A stretch of DNA of 64,000 nt from Sphingomonas kyeonggiensis (GTDB lineage: Bacteria > Pseudomonadota > Alphaproteobacteria > Sphingomonadales > Sphingomonadaceae): contig NZ_JAUSTJ010000001.1 of NCBI RefSeq assembly GCF_030812785.1, forward strand, positions 434,001-498,000. Direction: 5' to 3'. Shown here one piece after another: positions 8,967 to 23,847 of this stretch. The translations under genes and the position numbers were made by a program. Each line of letters opens with the position of its first letter. Within the stretch, counting starts at the first letter, position 1. The notes under the pieces were generated by a model. It saw only the letters and a list, made by a program, of their open reading frames with translations. It was not told the origin of the DNA and did no database searches.

Positions 8967-9407
8967 ATGGCGACTGCAGTGCACAAGGGGATCTTGGTCT
9001 GTGCCGGCGTGGCGGTGCTCGGCGGCGGCCTGGCCGGCATGGGCTTGGCCAACTATACCCGGACCGGCGCGTTCGACTTCTACAAGCAGACGCCGCCACC
9101 CGGCAGCTACGACATGACGGCGACGGCAGACAGCGCCGGCTATTATCCAGTGAGCCGCGCTGCGCCGCCGTCACCCTATCCGGAGAACCCGGCACCGCCG
9201 CGCCCGGCACCGATCGTCCGGCCTGCCGAACCCGACGACTATGCCCTCGCCGCCCGGATCGATCCCGAGCCGGTGACGGTGGAGGAGGAGGCGCTGCCCG
9301 AGCCGGTATCGGTGATCCCGGTGCAGCGCGGATCCTGGACGGCGCCGGCGGAAGAAGAAGCCGCGGCGCCGGAGCCGGAAGCCGCGCCGGGTGCCGCTAC
9401 GTCCTAG
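8967..9407 (+). CDS. Membrane-anchored proline/glutamate-rich protein, unknown
   Basis: A 146-aa protein with one N-terminal hydrophobic helix (ILVCAGVAVLGGGLAGMGLA), then a tail rich in Pro, Ala and Glu (ENPAPPRPAPIVRPAEPDD, later EEEAAAPEPEAAP). It is probably anchored in the inner membrane with a disordered periplasmic tail. No family is recognised. It is divergent from the M20 dipeptidase. Confidence 0.6.
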   Translation: MATAVHKGILVCAGVAVLGGGLAGMGLANYTRTGAFDFYKQTPPPGSYDMTATADSAGYYPVSRAAPPSPYPENPAPPRPAPIVRPAEPDDYALAARIDPEPVTVEEEALPEPVSVIPVQRGSWTAPAEEEAAAPEPEAAPGAATS

Positions 9408-9466
9408 GTTTGGGGCTGATAAACGCCCGCCTTCAGCGTGAGGGATGAACGGCTGACATTAGGTGG

Positions 9467-9742
9467 TCAGCGGATGTTCTGCTTTCCGATCGTAAAGCCA
9501 ACAAGTGTTCCCGTGGCCCAGATCACTTCGGGCACCAGAATGATCCCCATTCCGATCGACCACCACAGGAAGAAGCCCCCCGGAGAGGGTTCCGCGGTGG
9601 CAATCCATGCAGTGAAAATCAACGGCGGCACGGCCAAGAACAACGCCAGCAGGGCTAGCTGCAACCTCCCGTGCAAAGACCTTCCGAGTAAATAACCGAC
9701 GAGTGGTGGCACGAGGGCGAACAGGAGCCAAAAGGCCAGCAT
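9467..9742 (-). CDS. Small integral membrane protein, unknown
   Basis: A 91-aa protein with about three hydrophobic segments: LAFWLLFALVPPLVGYLL, LALLALFLAVPPLIFTAWIA and FFLWWSIGMGIILVPEVIWA, ending GFTIGKQNIR. ATG 9742 starts directly with the first helix. No family is recognised. The gene stands alone, converging with the 8967-9407 gene. Confidence 0.6.
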   Translation of the reverse strand: MLAFWLLFALVPPLVGYLLGRSLHGRLQLALLALFLAVPPLIFTAWIATAEPSPGGFFLWWSIGMGIILVPEVIWATGTLVGFTIGKQNIR

Positions 9743-9859
9743 CTCGACGTTATGCAGATGATCACCAGCGTCCGCAATTGGGGGAAAGCGGTCCGGTGGC
9801 TTTCAGCCAGGTGGCAGGGCCAAACTGCTGGTTGCTTTGGTGAAAATTGCCCCGAATAG

Positions 9860-10636
9860 CTACATGACCTCCCGCTCCAGCACCCTTTCCGTGTCGGGGC
9901 AGGTGCTGGTGATGCGGGTCGCGTGGATGCGGCCGCGGTCGGCAACAAGAGCCATCACGGATTGTTCTTCCGCGCCGTGGTCGCCACAGGGCACGTCCAT
10001 GACCTTGCCGGGGCGCGGGCTGCGCGCCAGCGCTTCCCACTGGCTTCTATTGAGCACCAGCGGCCGCTCCGGATGCTCGGCGCTGGTCATCGCGTGAAGG
10101 TGGGGATTGTCGCGCGTGATGCCGACCGCCACCATCATCTGCTTCCCGCATGGGAGGGTGTCGATCTGAAGGAGGAATTCGCCGGCGATCCCGTCATGGT
10201 CGTAATCTCGCAGGCGCATGATCGGCACGGCGGGACGGGCGCGGATCGTGGCGGGCGTGGGGTTGTCGTCGATGTCGCCCGGATGGGCCGGCCAGCGGGG
10301 CAGCATCGCGACCGGGCCGAGCATGTCCGATCCGGCGAAGAGCGGCGTCAAAGCCATGCGTTCGGAAGGTGCGCCGGGTCGCTCACGCTCCAGAACCAGG
10401 TCACCAGCCTGGGCATAGGCGACACCGCTGCACGGGCAGGTCATGGCCATGGCGGGGTCTGCGGGGCCACAATCGTTGCCGTCATTGGGCGTACCGCGCC
10501 AGATCAGCCGCCAGACTTCCTTCGCGCCATCGACCACGAAGCTGCGTTGCTCGCGCACCTCCTCCTTGGCGGGGGTGGCGGCGAGCAGGGGCGCGGCGGT
10601 CAGCGCCATCAGAGCGAGCAGCGGGCGGAGCAGCAT
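9860..10636 (-). CDS. Secreted hypothetical protein
   Basis: A 258-aa protein with a clear signal peptide (MLLRPLLALMALTAAPLLAA). The mature part has several cysteines (DCGPADPAMAMTCPCSG, TLPCGKQMM, DVPCGDHG, STCPDTE) that could form disulphides in the periplasm, and an acidic segment LRDYDHDGIAGEFLLQ that looks like an EF-hand-type or VCBS-type calcium loop. No family is recognised. Confidence 0.7.
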   Translation of the reverse strand: MLLRPLLALMALTAAPLLAATPAKEEVREQRSFVVDGAKEVWRLIWRGTPNDGNDCGPADPAMAMTCPCSGVAYAQAGDLVLERERPGAPSERMALTPLFAGSDMLGPVAMLPRWPAHPGDIDDNPTPATIRARPAVPIMRLRDYDHDGIAGEFLLQIDTLPCGKQMMVAVGITRDNPHLHAMTSAEHPERPLVLNRSQWEALARSPRPGKVMDVPCGDHGAEEQSVMALVADRGRIHATRITSTCPDTERVLEREVM

Positions 10637-10731
10637 GACGCGAAATATGCCATGGGCCGCAGGACGCAGGAAGTTCGGATTTCAAACTACGCGTGAGAAC
10701 TGCCCGGATCGTCGGCCCCGGTACGCGCCGG

Positions 10732-12807
10732 TCAGCCGGGCTTCACTTCGCGGAGCAGCGTCTCCAGGTCCTGCGCGGTGAAGGGCTTGATCAGCACCGG
10801 CACGCTGTTGTCGGCCGCCTCGAGCGTCGGCTCGGCATAGCCGGTGATGATGATCGCCGGGAGCGCCGGGCGCAGCACGCGCAACTGGCGCACGAGCTCG
10901 GTGCCCGAAAGGCGCGGCATCGCGAAATCGCTGAGCACCAGATCGAAGGCATCGGGGCTCGCCCGCACCATGTCGAGCGCGGCGGCGCCTTCGCAGGCTT
11001 CGGAGACGTGGTGGCCCATGTCCTGCAGCATGGCGAGGGTGGTGGCACGCACCCCGTCATGATCGTCGACCAGCAGAATCCGCATGGCGGATTGGGCCGC
11101 CACGACGGCGGCCGCCCTGGAGCGCTTCGCGGCGCGATTCGCCACGCGGTCGGCGGCCGGCAGCCAGATCTCGACGCGGGTGCCGACGCCCAGCTCGCTG
11201 CTGAGCCGGAGTGCGCCGCCCGATTGCTTGGCGAAGCCATAGACCATGCTGAGGCCCAGGCCGGTGCCCTTGCCCACCGCCTTGGTGGTGAAGAACGGCT
11301 CCATGACCTGCTCGATCTGGTCGGCGGCGATGCCGCATCCGGTGTCGGACACGGTCAGCACGACATAGCGCCCCGCCCCCAGCTGGATGCCCGAGACCTC
11401 CTCGGATGCGTCGATCCGGCAATTGCGCGCCTCGACGGTGACGGTGCCGCCGTCGGGCATCGCGTCGCGGGCGTTGATGACGAGGTTCATGATCGCCAGC
11501 TCGAGCTGGGCGCTGTCGGCGAACACCCGGTCCAGCCCCTTGTCGTGCTGCCAGACCAGCTCGACCAGGCCGCCCAGCGTATGCGCGAGCAGGGTGCCGA
11601 CCGCCTCGGCCAGATCGGCCACGTCGATCGCCGCGGGCTGGAGCTTCTGGCGCCGCGAGAAGGCGAGCAGATGCCGCACCAGCTCCGCGCCCTGCTCGGC
11701 AGCGTGGCGCGCCATCTCGACCAGCTTGCGCTGTTCCGGATCGAGCGGGATCCGCCGCTCGATCATGCCGAGCCCGCCGAGGACGGCGGCGAGCAGGTTG
11801 TTGAAGTCGTGCGCGATGCCGCCGGTCAGCTGGCCGATCGCGTCCATCTTGCGGATATGGTCGAGCTGGCTCTCCAGCTCGCGCCGGTCCGAGATGTCGA
11901 GCAGGGTGCCGGCATATTCGAGCGGGGCGCCGGCCCCGTCGCGCACCAGCACGGCCTGGTCGAGGAAATGGCGATACTCGTCATTGGCGCAGCGCCAGCG
12001 ATATTCCACCGAATGCGCCCCGCCCTGGGAACGCATCGCCAGCGCGACCAGCACGCGCTCGCGGTCCTCGGGATGCAGCCGGTCGGCCCAGAGCCCCGGC
12101 GTGCTGCGCACCGCGTCGAGCGTATAGCCGGTCAGCGCCTCGAAATTGCCGCTGGCATATTTGGGCACGCGGACATCGGCGCCGACTTCCTCAAGATAGA
12201 GGACGATCGGCAGCGAGGCGATGATCGCCGCCTGGCGCTGCTCGGCGACGCGCAGCTGCTGCTCGGCATGGAGCCGCTCGGCATTGGCGCGCAGATTCTC
12301 GTCGAGCAGGCGCTGCTGCTGCTCGGCATTGCGCTGCACTTCCTTGCGCATCGCGTACAGGTCGACGAACACCGCGACCTTGGAGCGCAGCACGGTCGGC
12401 TCGACCGGCTTGAACACATAGTCGACCGCGCCCATCGCATAGCCGCGCAGCAGATGCTCCATCTCCTTGTTGACTGCGGATAGGAAGACGATCGGCACGC
12501 GGCGGGTCTGCTCGCGCTCGCGGATCAGCCGGGCGGTCTCATAGCCGTCGATCCCGGGCATGTAGACATCGAGCAGGATCACCGCGAACTCGGTGCGCAG
12601 CAGGTGGCGCAGCGCCTCGTCGCCCGACTTGGCGACGACGATCTCGGCGACGTCCTCGAGCACGTTGGCGATGGCGATCAGGTTGCGCTCGTCGTCGTCG
12701 ACCACGAGCACCCGCACCGGATCGACCGGCAGCGGATCGGGCATCGGCGCATCCGCGACGGAGCCCATGACGATCGCCGGCGAGATCGGAACCACCCGTG
12801 GCGCCAT
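10732..12807 (-). CDS. Hybrid response regulator / PAS histidine kinase / receiver protein
   Basis: A 691-aa protein. Domains in order: receiver (about 31-150; [12 protein letters not shown], phosphoacceptor in [17 protein letters not shown]), a coiled coil, a PAS domain (about 200-320), a histidine kinase (HisKA with [17 protein letters not shown]; HATPase with [33 protein letters not shown]), and a C-terminal receiver (about 575-690; [18 protein letters not shown]). No membrane segment is seen, so it is cytosolic. Its ATG is 1 nt after the stop of the upstream giant kinase, so the two are translationally coupled and probably exchange phosphoryl groups. The signal and output are unknown. Confidence 0.92.
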   Translation of the reverse strand: MAPRVVPISPAIVMGSVADAPMPDPLPVDPVRVLVVDDDERNLIAIANVLEDVAEIVVAKSGDEALRHLLRTEFAVILLDVYMPGIDGYETARLIREREQTRRVPIVFLSAVNKEMEHLLRGYAMGAVDYVFKPVEPTVLRSKVAVFVDLYAMRKEVQRNAEQQQRLLDENLRANAERLHAEQQLRVAEQRQAAIIASLPIVLYLEEVGADVRVPKYASGNFEALTGYTLDAVRSTPGLWADRLHPEDRERVLVALAMRSQGGAHSVEYRWRCANDEYRHFLDQAVLVRDGAGAPLEYAGTLLDISDRRELESQLDHIRKMDAIGQLTGGIAHDFNNLLAAVLGGLGMIERRIPLDPEQRKLVEMARHAAEQGAELVRHLLAFSRRQKLQPAAIDVADLAEAVGTLLAHTLGGLVELVWQHDKGLDRVFADSAQLELAIMNLVINARDAMPDGGTVTVEARNCRIDASEEVSGIQLGAGRYVVLTVSDTGCGIAADQIEQVMEPFFTTKAVGKGTGLGLSMVYGFAKQSGGALRLSSELGVGTRVEIWLPAADRVANRAAKRSRAAAVVAAQSAMRILLVDDHDGVRATTLAMLQDMGHHVSEACEGAAALDMVRASPDAFDLVLSDFAMPRLSGTELVRQLRVLRPALPAIIITGYAEPTLEAADNSVPVLIKPFTAQDLETLLREVKPG

Positions 12808-12808
12808 C

Positions 12809-18196
<5,388 letters not shown>

Positions 18197-18373
18197 GCAT
18201 CTCCCACCCCGCTATCGTTCCACTGGACGGCCCCCAGCCGCTACCTCCTGATATAACAGAGAAATCGCCTTGGCTCGGAAAAAGATCAGACATCGAACCA
18301 AACTTGCCTAATCCAGATCAAGCGCTACGAAACCCGGGCCGGCGGGGGCCGACCAAGGAGTTATCGCGGGAAG

Positions 18374-18745
18374 ATGCCCGCCCGGCACGACGTCTCCAGC
18401 TTCATCCGCACCACCTTCCGTTCGGTCTGGGCGCTCGAGCTGCTGTGCCTGATGCGCAGCGAGCCGGAGCGCGAATGGGAGCGCGGCGACCTGGTGTCGC
18501 GGCTGCGGGCCAGCGACCTCGTCATCGACCAAGGCCTGGCCGGGCTGACTGCGGCCGGCCTTGTCGTGATGCTCACGCCCGATCGCGCACGCTATCAGCC
18601 CGCCAGCGCCGAGCTCGACAGGCTGGCGCGCGAGGCCGAAGCGCAATATGCCAGCAGCCCGGACAAGGTGCGCCGCCTGATCATCCATGCGGCGCATGAC
18701 AGTCTGAGCGCTTTCGCGGACGCCTTCCGCGTACGAAGGGATTGA
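18374..18745 (+). CDS. Small winged-helix-like cytosolic protein, unknown
   Basis: A 123-aa protein with no signal or membrane helix. The segment RGDLVSRLRASDLVIDQGLAGLTAAGLVV followed by a wing-like strand (MLTPDRARYQPAS) looks like a winged helix. The C-terminus is helical (VRRLIIHAAHDSLSAFADAF). No family is assigned with certainty. It is the first gene of a trio with two small membrane proteins and is divergent from the HAMP-array kinase, so it may belong to the same regulatory unit. Confidence 0.7.
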   Translation: MPARHDVSSFIRTTFRSVWALELLCLMRSEPEREWERGDLVSRLRASDLVIDQGLAGLTAAGLVVMLTPDRARYQPASAELDRLAREAEAQYASSPDKVRRLIIHAAHDSLSAFADAFRVRRD

Positions 18746-18749
18746 GGCA

Positions 18750-19028
18750 ATGGGGGATCTCGCTCCGGCCATCGTCTACATCCTCTGCTTCGTGACGAGC
18801 ACCGCCTGCGCCTGGCTGCTCGGGCGCACCTGGCACCGCAGCCGCGCCCCTTTGCTGTTCTGGAGCGCGCTCTGCTTCGTGCTGCTCTCCGCCAACAACC
18901 TGTTCCTGATCCTCGACATGCTGGTCATCCACGACATCGACCTGTCGCCGGTGCGGGGGCTGCTTTCGCTTGGCGCGGTGGCGGTGCTGCTGTTCGGCTT
19001 CATCTGGAACCAGGAGGCGGAACGGTGA
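18750..19028 (+). CDS. Small membrane protein, DUF5985-like
   Basis: A 92-aa protein with three hydrophobic helices (IVYILCFVTSTACAWLLG, LLFWSALCFVLLSANNLFLIL, LLSLGAVAVLLFGFIW). From memory it resembles the DUF5985 group of small sphingomonad membrane proteins. It begins 4 nt after the preceding stop and overlaps the next gene by 4 nt (GTGA), so the three are one operon. The function is unknown. Confidence 0.72.
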   Translation: MGDLAPAIVYILCFVTSTACAWLLGRTWHRSRAPLLFWSALCFVLLSANNLFLILDMLVIHDIDLSPVRGLLSLGAVAVLLFGFIWNQEAER

Positions 19029-19288
19029 GCGCGCTCGTCTTCGTCTCCGGCGCGACCACCATGGGGCTATTCGCGGCGGCGCTGTTCTTCCTGCGCTTCT
19101 GGCGGAACACCGGCGAGGAGCTCTTCTTCTTCTTCGCCCTGGCCTTCGGGCTGCTCGGCATCGGCCAGATCCTGCTGGCGATCGGCGGCTGGCCCGAGGA
19201 GGACCGCAGCTGGCTCTATCTGATCCGGCTGGCCGCCTATCTGCTCATCCTGTTCGCGATATTGCGGAAGAATTTCTCCGCGCGCTGA
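19025..19288 (+). CDS. Small membrane protein, DUF5985-like paralogue
   Basis: An 87-aa protein with three hydrophobic helices (TTMGLFAAALFFLRFW, LFFFFALAFGLLGIGQILLAI, IRLAAYLLILFAILRK). It starts at GTG 19025 inside the stop of the preceding gene, indicating translational coupling. Its size and helix count match its neighbour, suggesting that the two form a heteromeric membrane unit. The function is unknown. Confidence 0.72.
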   Translation: MSALVFVSGATTMGLFAAALFFLRFWRNTGEELFFFFALAFGLLGIGQILLAIGGWPEEDRSWLYLIRLAAYLLILFAILRKNFSAR

Positions 19289-19382
19289 GGGGGCGGTCCT
19301 AGGGGTTCTGGCCAGCAGCCGGCCGAAGGCGCGGGCAAACCGGCATCGCGTTGTTGGAATCGGGGCGATTGCCTTGCCTGAA

Positions 19383-20042
19383 CTATGGAACGCGCCCAGG
19401 CCTATTTGCCTCTGCCTGGTTGGTTGATTTGCGCAGACGGATTTCGATACGGCGCCGCCTTTGATCCGAGGCGGCCGCTGATCCATCCGCGACTCTATCG
19501 CCAGGCGCGATCATCTGCGCTGCGGAAAGTGGCAGGATCGTTACGTTCTTCAGGCGCGGATCGCGCCGCAGGATTTGAACCACAGCGACGGCCCGCGCCA
19601 ACGCCAAACCAGCATTGTCCGTTGAGTGAAGCTCGCCGATATCGAACCGCCCGTTCGATGCTGCGACTAGCTTCTTATCCAAATTACTCGTGCCACCCAT
19701 GGGCACTTCATCGGTGTGTCCGATTACCTCAACGACATCAACGCCGTAGTCATCGATATTCTTTGAAAGTTTTGGAATGATGTCACTTATCAGGCTATTT
19801 CTGAAGTCGGAGCTCAAGGTAGCCCTTCCACTTTCGAAATAGTAGCCGCCAGCTTCGCTGAGGCTGAAGAATGGGGGCCATTGTCCCCTTTTTCCCTTAG
19901 CATCGGTTCGAGCGGATGTGGACCCACTCGATTCGAGCTTGTTGGCCAGCATCGCCATCATGACAAATAACAGCAGGACAACGCCGACCACCCCCGTCAT
20001 CAGATCGGCGATCGAGATCCATTCGTTGGGCTTGTTCCTCAC
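19383..20042 (-). CDS. ZorB-like (MotB/OmpA-like) motor stator protein
   Basis: A 219-aa protein. One N-terminal membrane helix (about 11-33) carries an aspartate at its start (ISIADLMTGVVGVVLLLF, Asp13), the position of the proton-relay Asp of MotB/ZorB. A short linker leads to an OmpA-like peptidoglycan-binding domain (FESGRATLSSDF, VEVIGHTDEVP, LALARAVAVVQIL, QRRRRIEIRLR). Its GTG start overlaps the stop of the ZorA-like gene (GTGA). By homology, five ZorA and two ZorB subunits would form a proton-driven, peptidoglycan-anchored rotary motor. It is the last gene of the leftward operon. Confidence 0.82.
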   Translation of the reverse strand: MRNKPNEWISIADLMTGVVGVVLLLFVMMAMLANKLESSGSTSARTDAKGKRGQWPPFFSLSEAGGYYFESGRATLSSDFRNSLISDIIPKLSKNIDDYGVDVVEVIGHTDEVPMGGTSNLDKKLVAASNGRFDIGELHSTDNAGLALARAVAVVQILRRDPRLKNVTILPLSAAQMIAPGDRVADGSAAASDQRRRRIEIRLRKSTNQAEANRPGRVP

Positions 20043-21505
20043 GCCGCGTTTCCGTTGGCAAGATCGCTATTGCCCGACATGGCAGTGTCGTTTCGCGTCA
20101 GAATGACAAGTTCCGCGAGAAGGCCATTTCCCTTCGCAATCTCGCCTTCGAGACGCCGCACGTCGCTTGTCTTGCAGATTTCGCCCAGTTCGGTGCGGTC
20201 GGACAAGCCGCGCAGGAATGTCCGGACCTCGTCGTTGACCTTCGCCATCTCGATGTTGCTTTTTCCGAACGCGACGACGTCGGTCCCGATACCGGCCATC
20301 GTGGCGAGCTGGCTGGTCAGCCTGGTATTCAGCTCCTGGATCGGCTTGTGCATCTTCTCAGCATTCTGGCTGAGCGTTTCCGACGCGATGTTGAAGTCGT
20401 CTATGGTTTTGGCCTGGGTCTTTGCGGTCTCTTCGAACGATACGCTCACCACCTTGATGACCGATTCCACACGACCCATCGTTGCCCCGACGGTCTTCCC
20501 CAGGTCGCCCATTGTCGACGAAATATCGACCGTCGATTTCTCGATCTTGCTCGACATCTCGGCGAGGTTCTTGTTGAAGCTGTCGTTCATCAGCTCGATC
20601 GCGGTGACGAGCTTGTCCTGCAGCAGCTCGACCACGGCCTGGAGATTGGCCGCGGTCACTCCGACCTGATCGGCGGCACTCGACATCCCTTTCGACGCGT
20701 GACCCATGTCTTTTGCCGATCCGGCGATCCTGTCCATGCTTTCGACATGGCTATCGACAAACTTCTTGAGCGAGGCCTGCGTGGCATGAGTGTTCTGCTT
20801 GATCGCGTCCAGCAGCGGATCCAGCACCTTGCCCAGCCGATCCGTCCCCGCGGAGATTTCGCGCGAGGCTGTCGATATCTCCGAACGAACGCGCCCTTCG
20901 ACCGCGCTCTGCAATCCCTCGCGCTTTCGGCGGAGAGCATCGGCATCCGAGCGCATCTGCCCGATGCACCACATCAGCCGCTTGCCATTCCATCCCGCCC
21001 ACGCAGCAACCGAGCGGACGAGAAGATAGCCGATGATGCCCCAGGTCGAGACCTTGAATTTGGTGCCCAGACTGTGAATGACTGCAGATAGTTGCCCGAA
21101 CTGCTCGTTGTTCGGCAAATCGAACACCCTGGCAGCATCATTGAGCGCGACGCCAAGCCCGATGAAAGTGCCGAGCAACCCCACGATGAGCAATATGCTT
21201 GGCAGTGCGTCACAGAAGCACTCCGCCGGCATCGCCACGGCATCGCTCAAATCCTGGGGCGAGTTGTAATCGGCTTTGCTTTCCTTCCAACGCTGCTGCC
21301 AATGGTCCGGGCTGGCCGTGCGTCCGACCCATATCAACGCGCCCGTGACCGACAGGAGGATCAGCCAGAAAAAGCTGATCTGAACGGGATCCGACTGAGG
21401 CATCAGAAACCTGCCAATATCGGCGATGTCGATTGCCTTATGCACTGGCAATGCGCCGGCGCTCGACGCGGCAAGGGCGCCCATGGCTATCCCCATATCG
21501 AACAT
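20039..21505 (-). CDS. ZorA-like (MotA/ExbB-like) motor protein with long coiled-coil tail
   Basis: A 488-aa protein. Membrane helices lie at about 42-61, 101-121 (LPSILLIVGLLGTFIGLG, the MotA/TolQ/ExbB signature seen in ZorA) and 152-171. A long helical tail of about 300 residues follows (SAVEGRVRSEISTASREIS ... IEKSTVDISSTMGDLGKTV), like the cytoplasmic tail of ZorA. The frame is open to 21733, but ATG 21505 lies 5 nt after the upstream stop and starts next to a hydrophobic segment. Together with the next gene it forms a motor pair. No ZorC, ZorD or ZorE homologue is nearby, so this is a Zorya relative in a different setting. Confidence 0.82.
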   Translation of the reverse strand: MFDMGIAMGALAASSAGALPVHKAIDIADIGRFLMPQSDPVQISFFWLILLSVTGALIWVGRTASPDHWQQRWKESKADYNSPQDLSDAVAMPAECFCDALPSILLIVGLLGTFIGLGVALNDAARVFDLPNNEQFGQLSAVIHSLGTKFKVSTWGIIGYLLVRSVAAWAGWNGKRLMWCIGQMRSDADALRRKREGLQSAVEGRVRSEISTASREISAGTDRLGKVLDPLLDAIKQNTHATQASLKKFVDSHVESMDRIAGSAKDMGHASKGMSSAADQVGVTAANLQAVVELLQDKLVTAIELMNDSFNKNLAEMSSKIEKSTVDISSTMGDLGKTVGATMGRVESVIKVVSVSFEETAKTQAKTIDDFNIASETLSQNAEKMHKPIQELNTRLTSQLATMAGIGTDVVAFGKSNIEMAKVNDEVRTFLRGLSDRTELGEICKTSDVRRLEGEIAKGNGLLAELVILTRNDTAMSGNSDLANGNAA

Positions 21506-21510
21506 AGTCG

Positions 21511-22875
21511 TCACTCCTGCCCAGGCGAGCGGCGCCGGCTGTTCGGCTTTTTCTTCTTCGTCTTCGGGGGCGGGGGCGCCTCCGGTGCAGGCGCGGGTTC
21601 CTCCGCCGGAGGCGCAGGCCTCACCCGCATCATCCGGTCCTCGAACGATTTCTGGTAAATCAGCGCGAATTGCTCGATGAGCTGCTGATCCGCATCCGAT
21701 AGCTCGGACCAAGCCCGGCCGTTCTGCGCGCAATCAATGATGATCCGCGCAACCCGGGGCGCGAGCTCCTCGCGACCTTCTTCCTGCAGGCCATCGCCTG
21801 GTTGTTCGAGAAACTGCAGGAAGCCTTCGGCAGAGTGGACGTATTTTTCCATCTCGAGCTTGCGGTCGAGCGCGGCCTGCATCGCTTCCTCGAGCGCAGG
21901 CATCTTTGCCTCGCGTTCCTGCATCTCCGCGGCCTGAGCTTCGGTCAGGCCCCAGCGGCGCTGCGTCCTGAGCTTGTTGTACGCGGTCTTGTTTGCGATT
22001 CGCGCGTCGTCTGCTGCGTGCCATGCCCGTCCCAGATCATCGATCTTGTCGTTCCAGGCGAGCAGCAGTTCCTCGAAGACGAACGGAAGAAGCTTCTGGC
22101 CCAGCCTCTCCTCCACGATCCGGTCGAGCTCACGCAGTTCCTCGGGCGTTACGTCTGGCTCTTCCTCGACCAGTTCGTGACAGAGATGAACGACCAGAAG
22201 GTCATCGTTGCTGATCGATTCGATCGCGTTGAGCTCGCCGATTTTCTTTTCGGACATTTCGAGCAGCTTGGCCGACGCTCGCAGACGCAGATAATGATCA
22301 AAATTGGTGATCGAATTGTCCCGGAATGCCTTCTCGGCCTTCGCGCGGGCCAACCCCAGTTCCAGCACCATCGCCGCGGCTTGCGTTGCACGCCGCTCGT
22401 CGTCGGGCAGGTCGGGGATATCGGCGGCCTCTTGCAAGCTCTTGCGATGCCGCTGCGCTTCATGCCAGCTTTCGGGCCGAAGATATTTGTCGACGATGTG
22501 CTTGGTCAGATCGATCGTCCAGCGAATCGCCGCTTCCACCGCATGCGCCAGTTGCGTACCGGCGAAGACCAGCGCGGCGGTGACCACACGATCCGCGAGA
22601 TTCAATGCGTAGTGAATTTTGGGAAAGGGTACGGCCAGCAGTTTGACTGCCTTGATCAACGGATCGACGACGTTTTCGATGTGCGGATGTATTTTCCTCC
22701 ATCCCCGTTTCACCGAATCCACGAACGCGTGGCCCTTGTCGGCGATTATAGTCAGACCGCCGACCACCACCGCCTTCACACCCTGGTAGACATAGCTGGC
22801 GGCCCGCGCCACGCTGGTCACCACGGCTGAAAACGCCCCGGCAAGGGCGTTTCCCACATCACGAAAGAAACCCAT
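21511..22875 (-). CDS. Large helical protein with hydrophobic N-terminus, unknown
   Basis: A 454-aa protein starting MGFFRDVGNALAGAFSAVV. The first 130 residues hold amphipathic or hydrophobic stretches (VVVGGLTIIADKG, VVTAALVFAGTQLAHAVEAA) that may bind membrane. The middle is strongly helical and charged (about 150-400; ERRATQAAAMVLELGLARAKAEKAF, ELREIDRIVEERLGQK-like). The C-terminus is Pro/Ala-rich then basic (KTKKKKPNSRRR). No family is recognised. ATG 22875 was chosen over upstream options because it lies 22 nt after the AAA gene stop and starts the hydrophobic region. It lies between the AAA ATPase and the ZorA-like gene in one operon. Confidence 0.72.
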   Translation of the reverse strand: MGFFRDVGNALAGAFSAVVTSVARAASYVYQGVKAVVVGGLTIIADKGHAFVDSVKRGWRKIHPHIENVVDPLIKAVKLLAVPFPKIHYALNLADRVVTAALVFAGTQLAHAVEAAIRWTIDLTKHIVDKYLRPESWHEAQRHRKSLQEAADIPDLPDDERRATQAAAMVLELGLARAKAEKAFRDNSITNFDHYLRLRASAKLLEMSEKKIGELNAIESISNDDLLVVHLCHELVEEEPDVTPEELRELDRIVEERLGQKLLPFVFEELLLAWNDKIDDLGRAWHAADDARIANKTAYNKLRTQRRWGLTEAQAAEMQEREAKMPALEEAMQAALDRKLEMEKYVHSAEGFLQFLEQPGDGLQEEGREELAPRVARIIIDCAQNGRAWSELSDADQQLIEQFALIYQKSFEDRMMRVRPAPPAEEPAPAPEAPPPPKTKKKKPNSRRRSPGQE

Positions 22876-22897
22876 TTCCCGTCCCCCCGCATTTGAT

Positions 22898-23821
22898 TCA
22901 CTGAAGGCCAAGCAAATGCCCGGCGATGGTCGTTTCCTCGCCGGCAGCCGCCTTTGGCTTCGCGGCTTGCCCGCTGCCCCCAGTCCCCAGGCGGAGCTGC
23001 GCGATCGCGGCTTCGATGTGGCTGAAATCGAGTCGCGGCGGCATCTCCGCGCGTTCGGCATCAAGCAGCATGCGAGGCAGAGCGCGCCGGGTGCAGTTGA
23101 GGATGTCCCGGCCCGACAGCCCGGGCGAGCCCGCGGCAGCCTGCGCCAGCAACTCCGCCCGCGGTACCGCCAACGGTATCTTCTCGACGATGAACCGGTC
23201 CCACAATCGAAGACGCGCCGCTTCGTCGGGGAGCTCGAACGTTACCTGGTGGGTGATGCGGCTCTTGATCGCGTCATCATAGTCGCGCGCATAGTTGGTC
23301 GCGAAGATGACCAGCCCCTCATGCGCGCTAAGCTCGGTCATCATCGTGTTGCGCGTCGCATTCATGTCGCTGTCGATGCCCTGCGACACCGAAATGCGGC
23401 GGCCGAGCAGCGCATCAGCCTCGTCGAAGAAGAGCACCGCCTGCTCCTCGCGCGCGCGGCGGAAGGCCTTCTGCAGATTCTTCGACATCTGCCCCTTCAG
23501 GCTGCTCTCCAGATCGCCGATCGTGAGCGGGAGGAACGACATCTCCAGCTCACCCGCCAGCGCCTCCGCCGCGAGCGTCTTGCCCGTCCCCGGGGGACCG
23601 AAGAAGTTGACAATCGCCGTACTGCCCTGGTGGTCCACCGCAGCGAAATCCCACTCGTCATAGATGGTGCGATGAAAGCGCAGCAACGCGATGCACTCGC
23701 TGATCTGGCGATGCGTGCGCTCCGTCAGCACGACATCCTGCGCGAGGACGTGACGCGGCGCCCTGGTTTGATAGGCTGTATTGATCTCAGATAATGGATT
23801 GCGTTTATCGTCAACCATCAT
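22898..23821 (-). CDS. AAA-family ATPase (FtsH/spastin-like core)
   Basis: A 307-aa ATPase. Walker A GPPGTGKT (75-82), Walker B LFFDEAD (130-136), a sensor segment VIFATNYARDYDDAIKSRI with an arginine-finger-like SRITHQV, and a small helical lid. It is a single AAA domain with a short N-terminal extension and no protease or membrane part. Two adjacent ATGs (23821, 23818) start it. It is probably a chaperone-like remodeller working with the neighbouring helical protein or the motor pair; this is inferred from gene order only. Confidence 0.88.
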   Translation of the reverse strand: MMVDDKRNPLSEINTAYQTRAPRHVLAQDVVLTERTHRQISECIALLRFHRTIYDEWDFAAVDHQGSTAIVNFFGPPGTGKTLAAEALAGELEMSFLPLTIGDLESSLKGQMSKNLQKAFRRAREEQAVLFFDEADALLGRRISVSQGIDSDMNATRNTMMTELSAHEGLVIFATNYARDYDDAIKSRITHQVTFELPDEAARLRLWDRFIVEKIPLAVPRAELLAQAAAGSPGLSGRDILNCTRRALPRMLLDAERAEMPPRLDFSHIEAAIAQLRLGTGGSGQAAKPKAAAGEETTIAGHLLGLQ

Positions 23822-23847
23822 TCCGCCTTTGTTATGATTTCGTGCCT

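Noticed and set aside
19383..21505. Motor pair considered as TolQ/TolR or flagellar MotA/MotB
   Set aside because: The ZorA-like protein has a tail of about 300 residues not found in TolQ, the partner has a full OmpA domain unlike TolR, and no tol or flagellar genes are near. Zorya relatives fit better, though a phylogeny was not possible.
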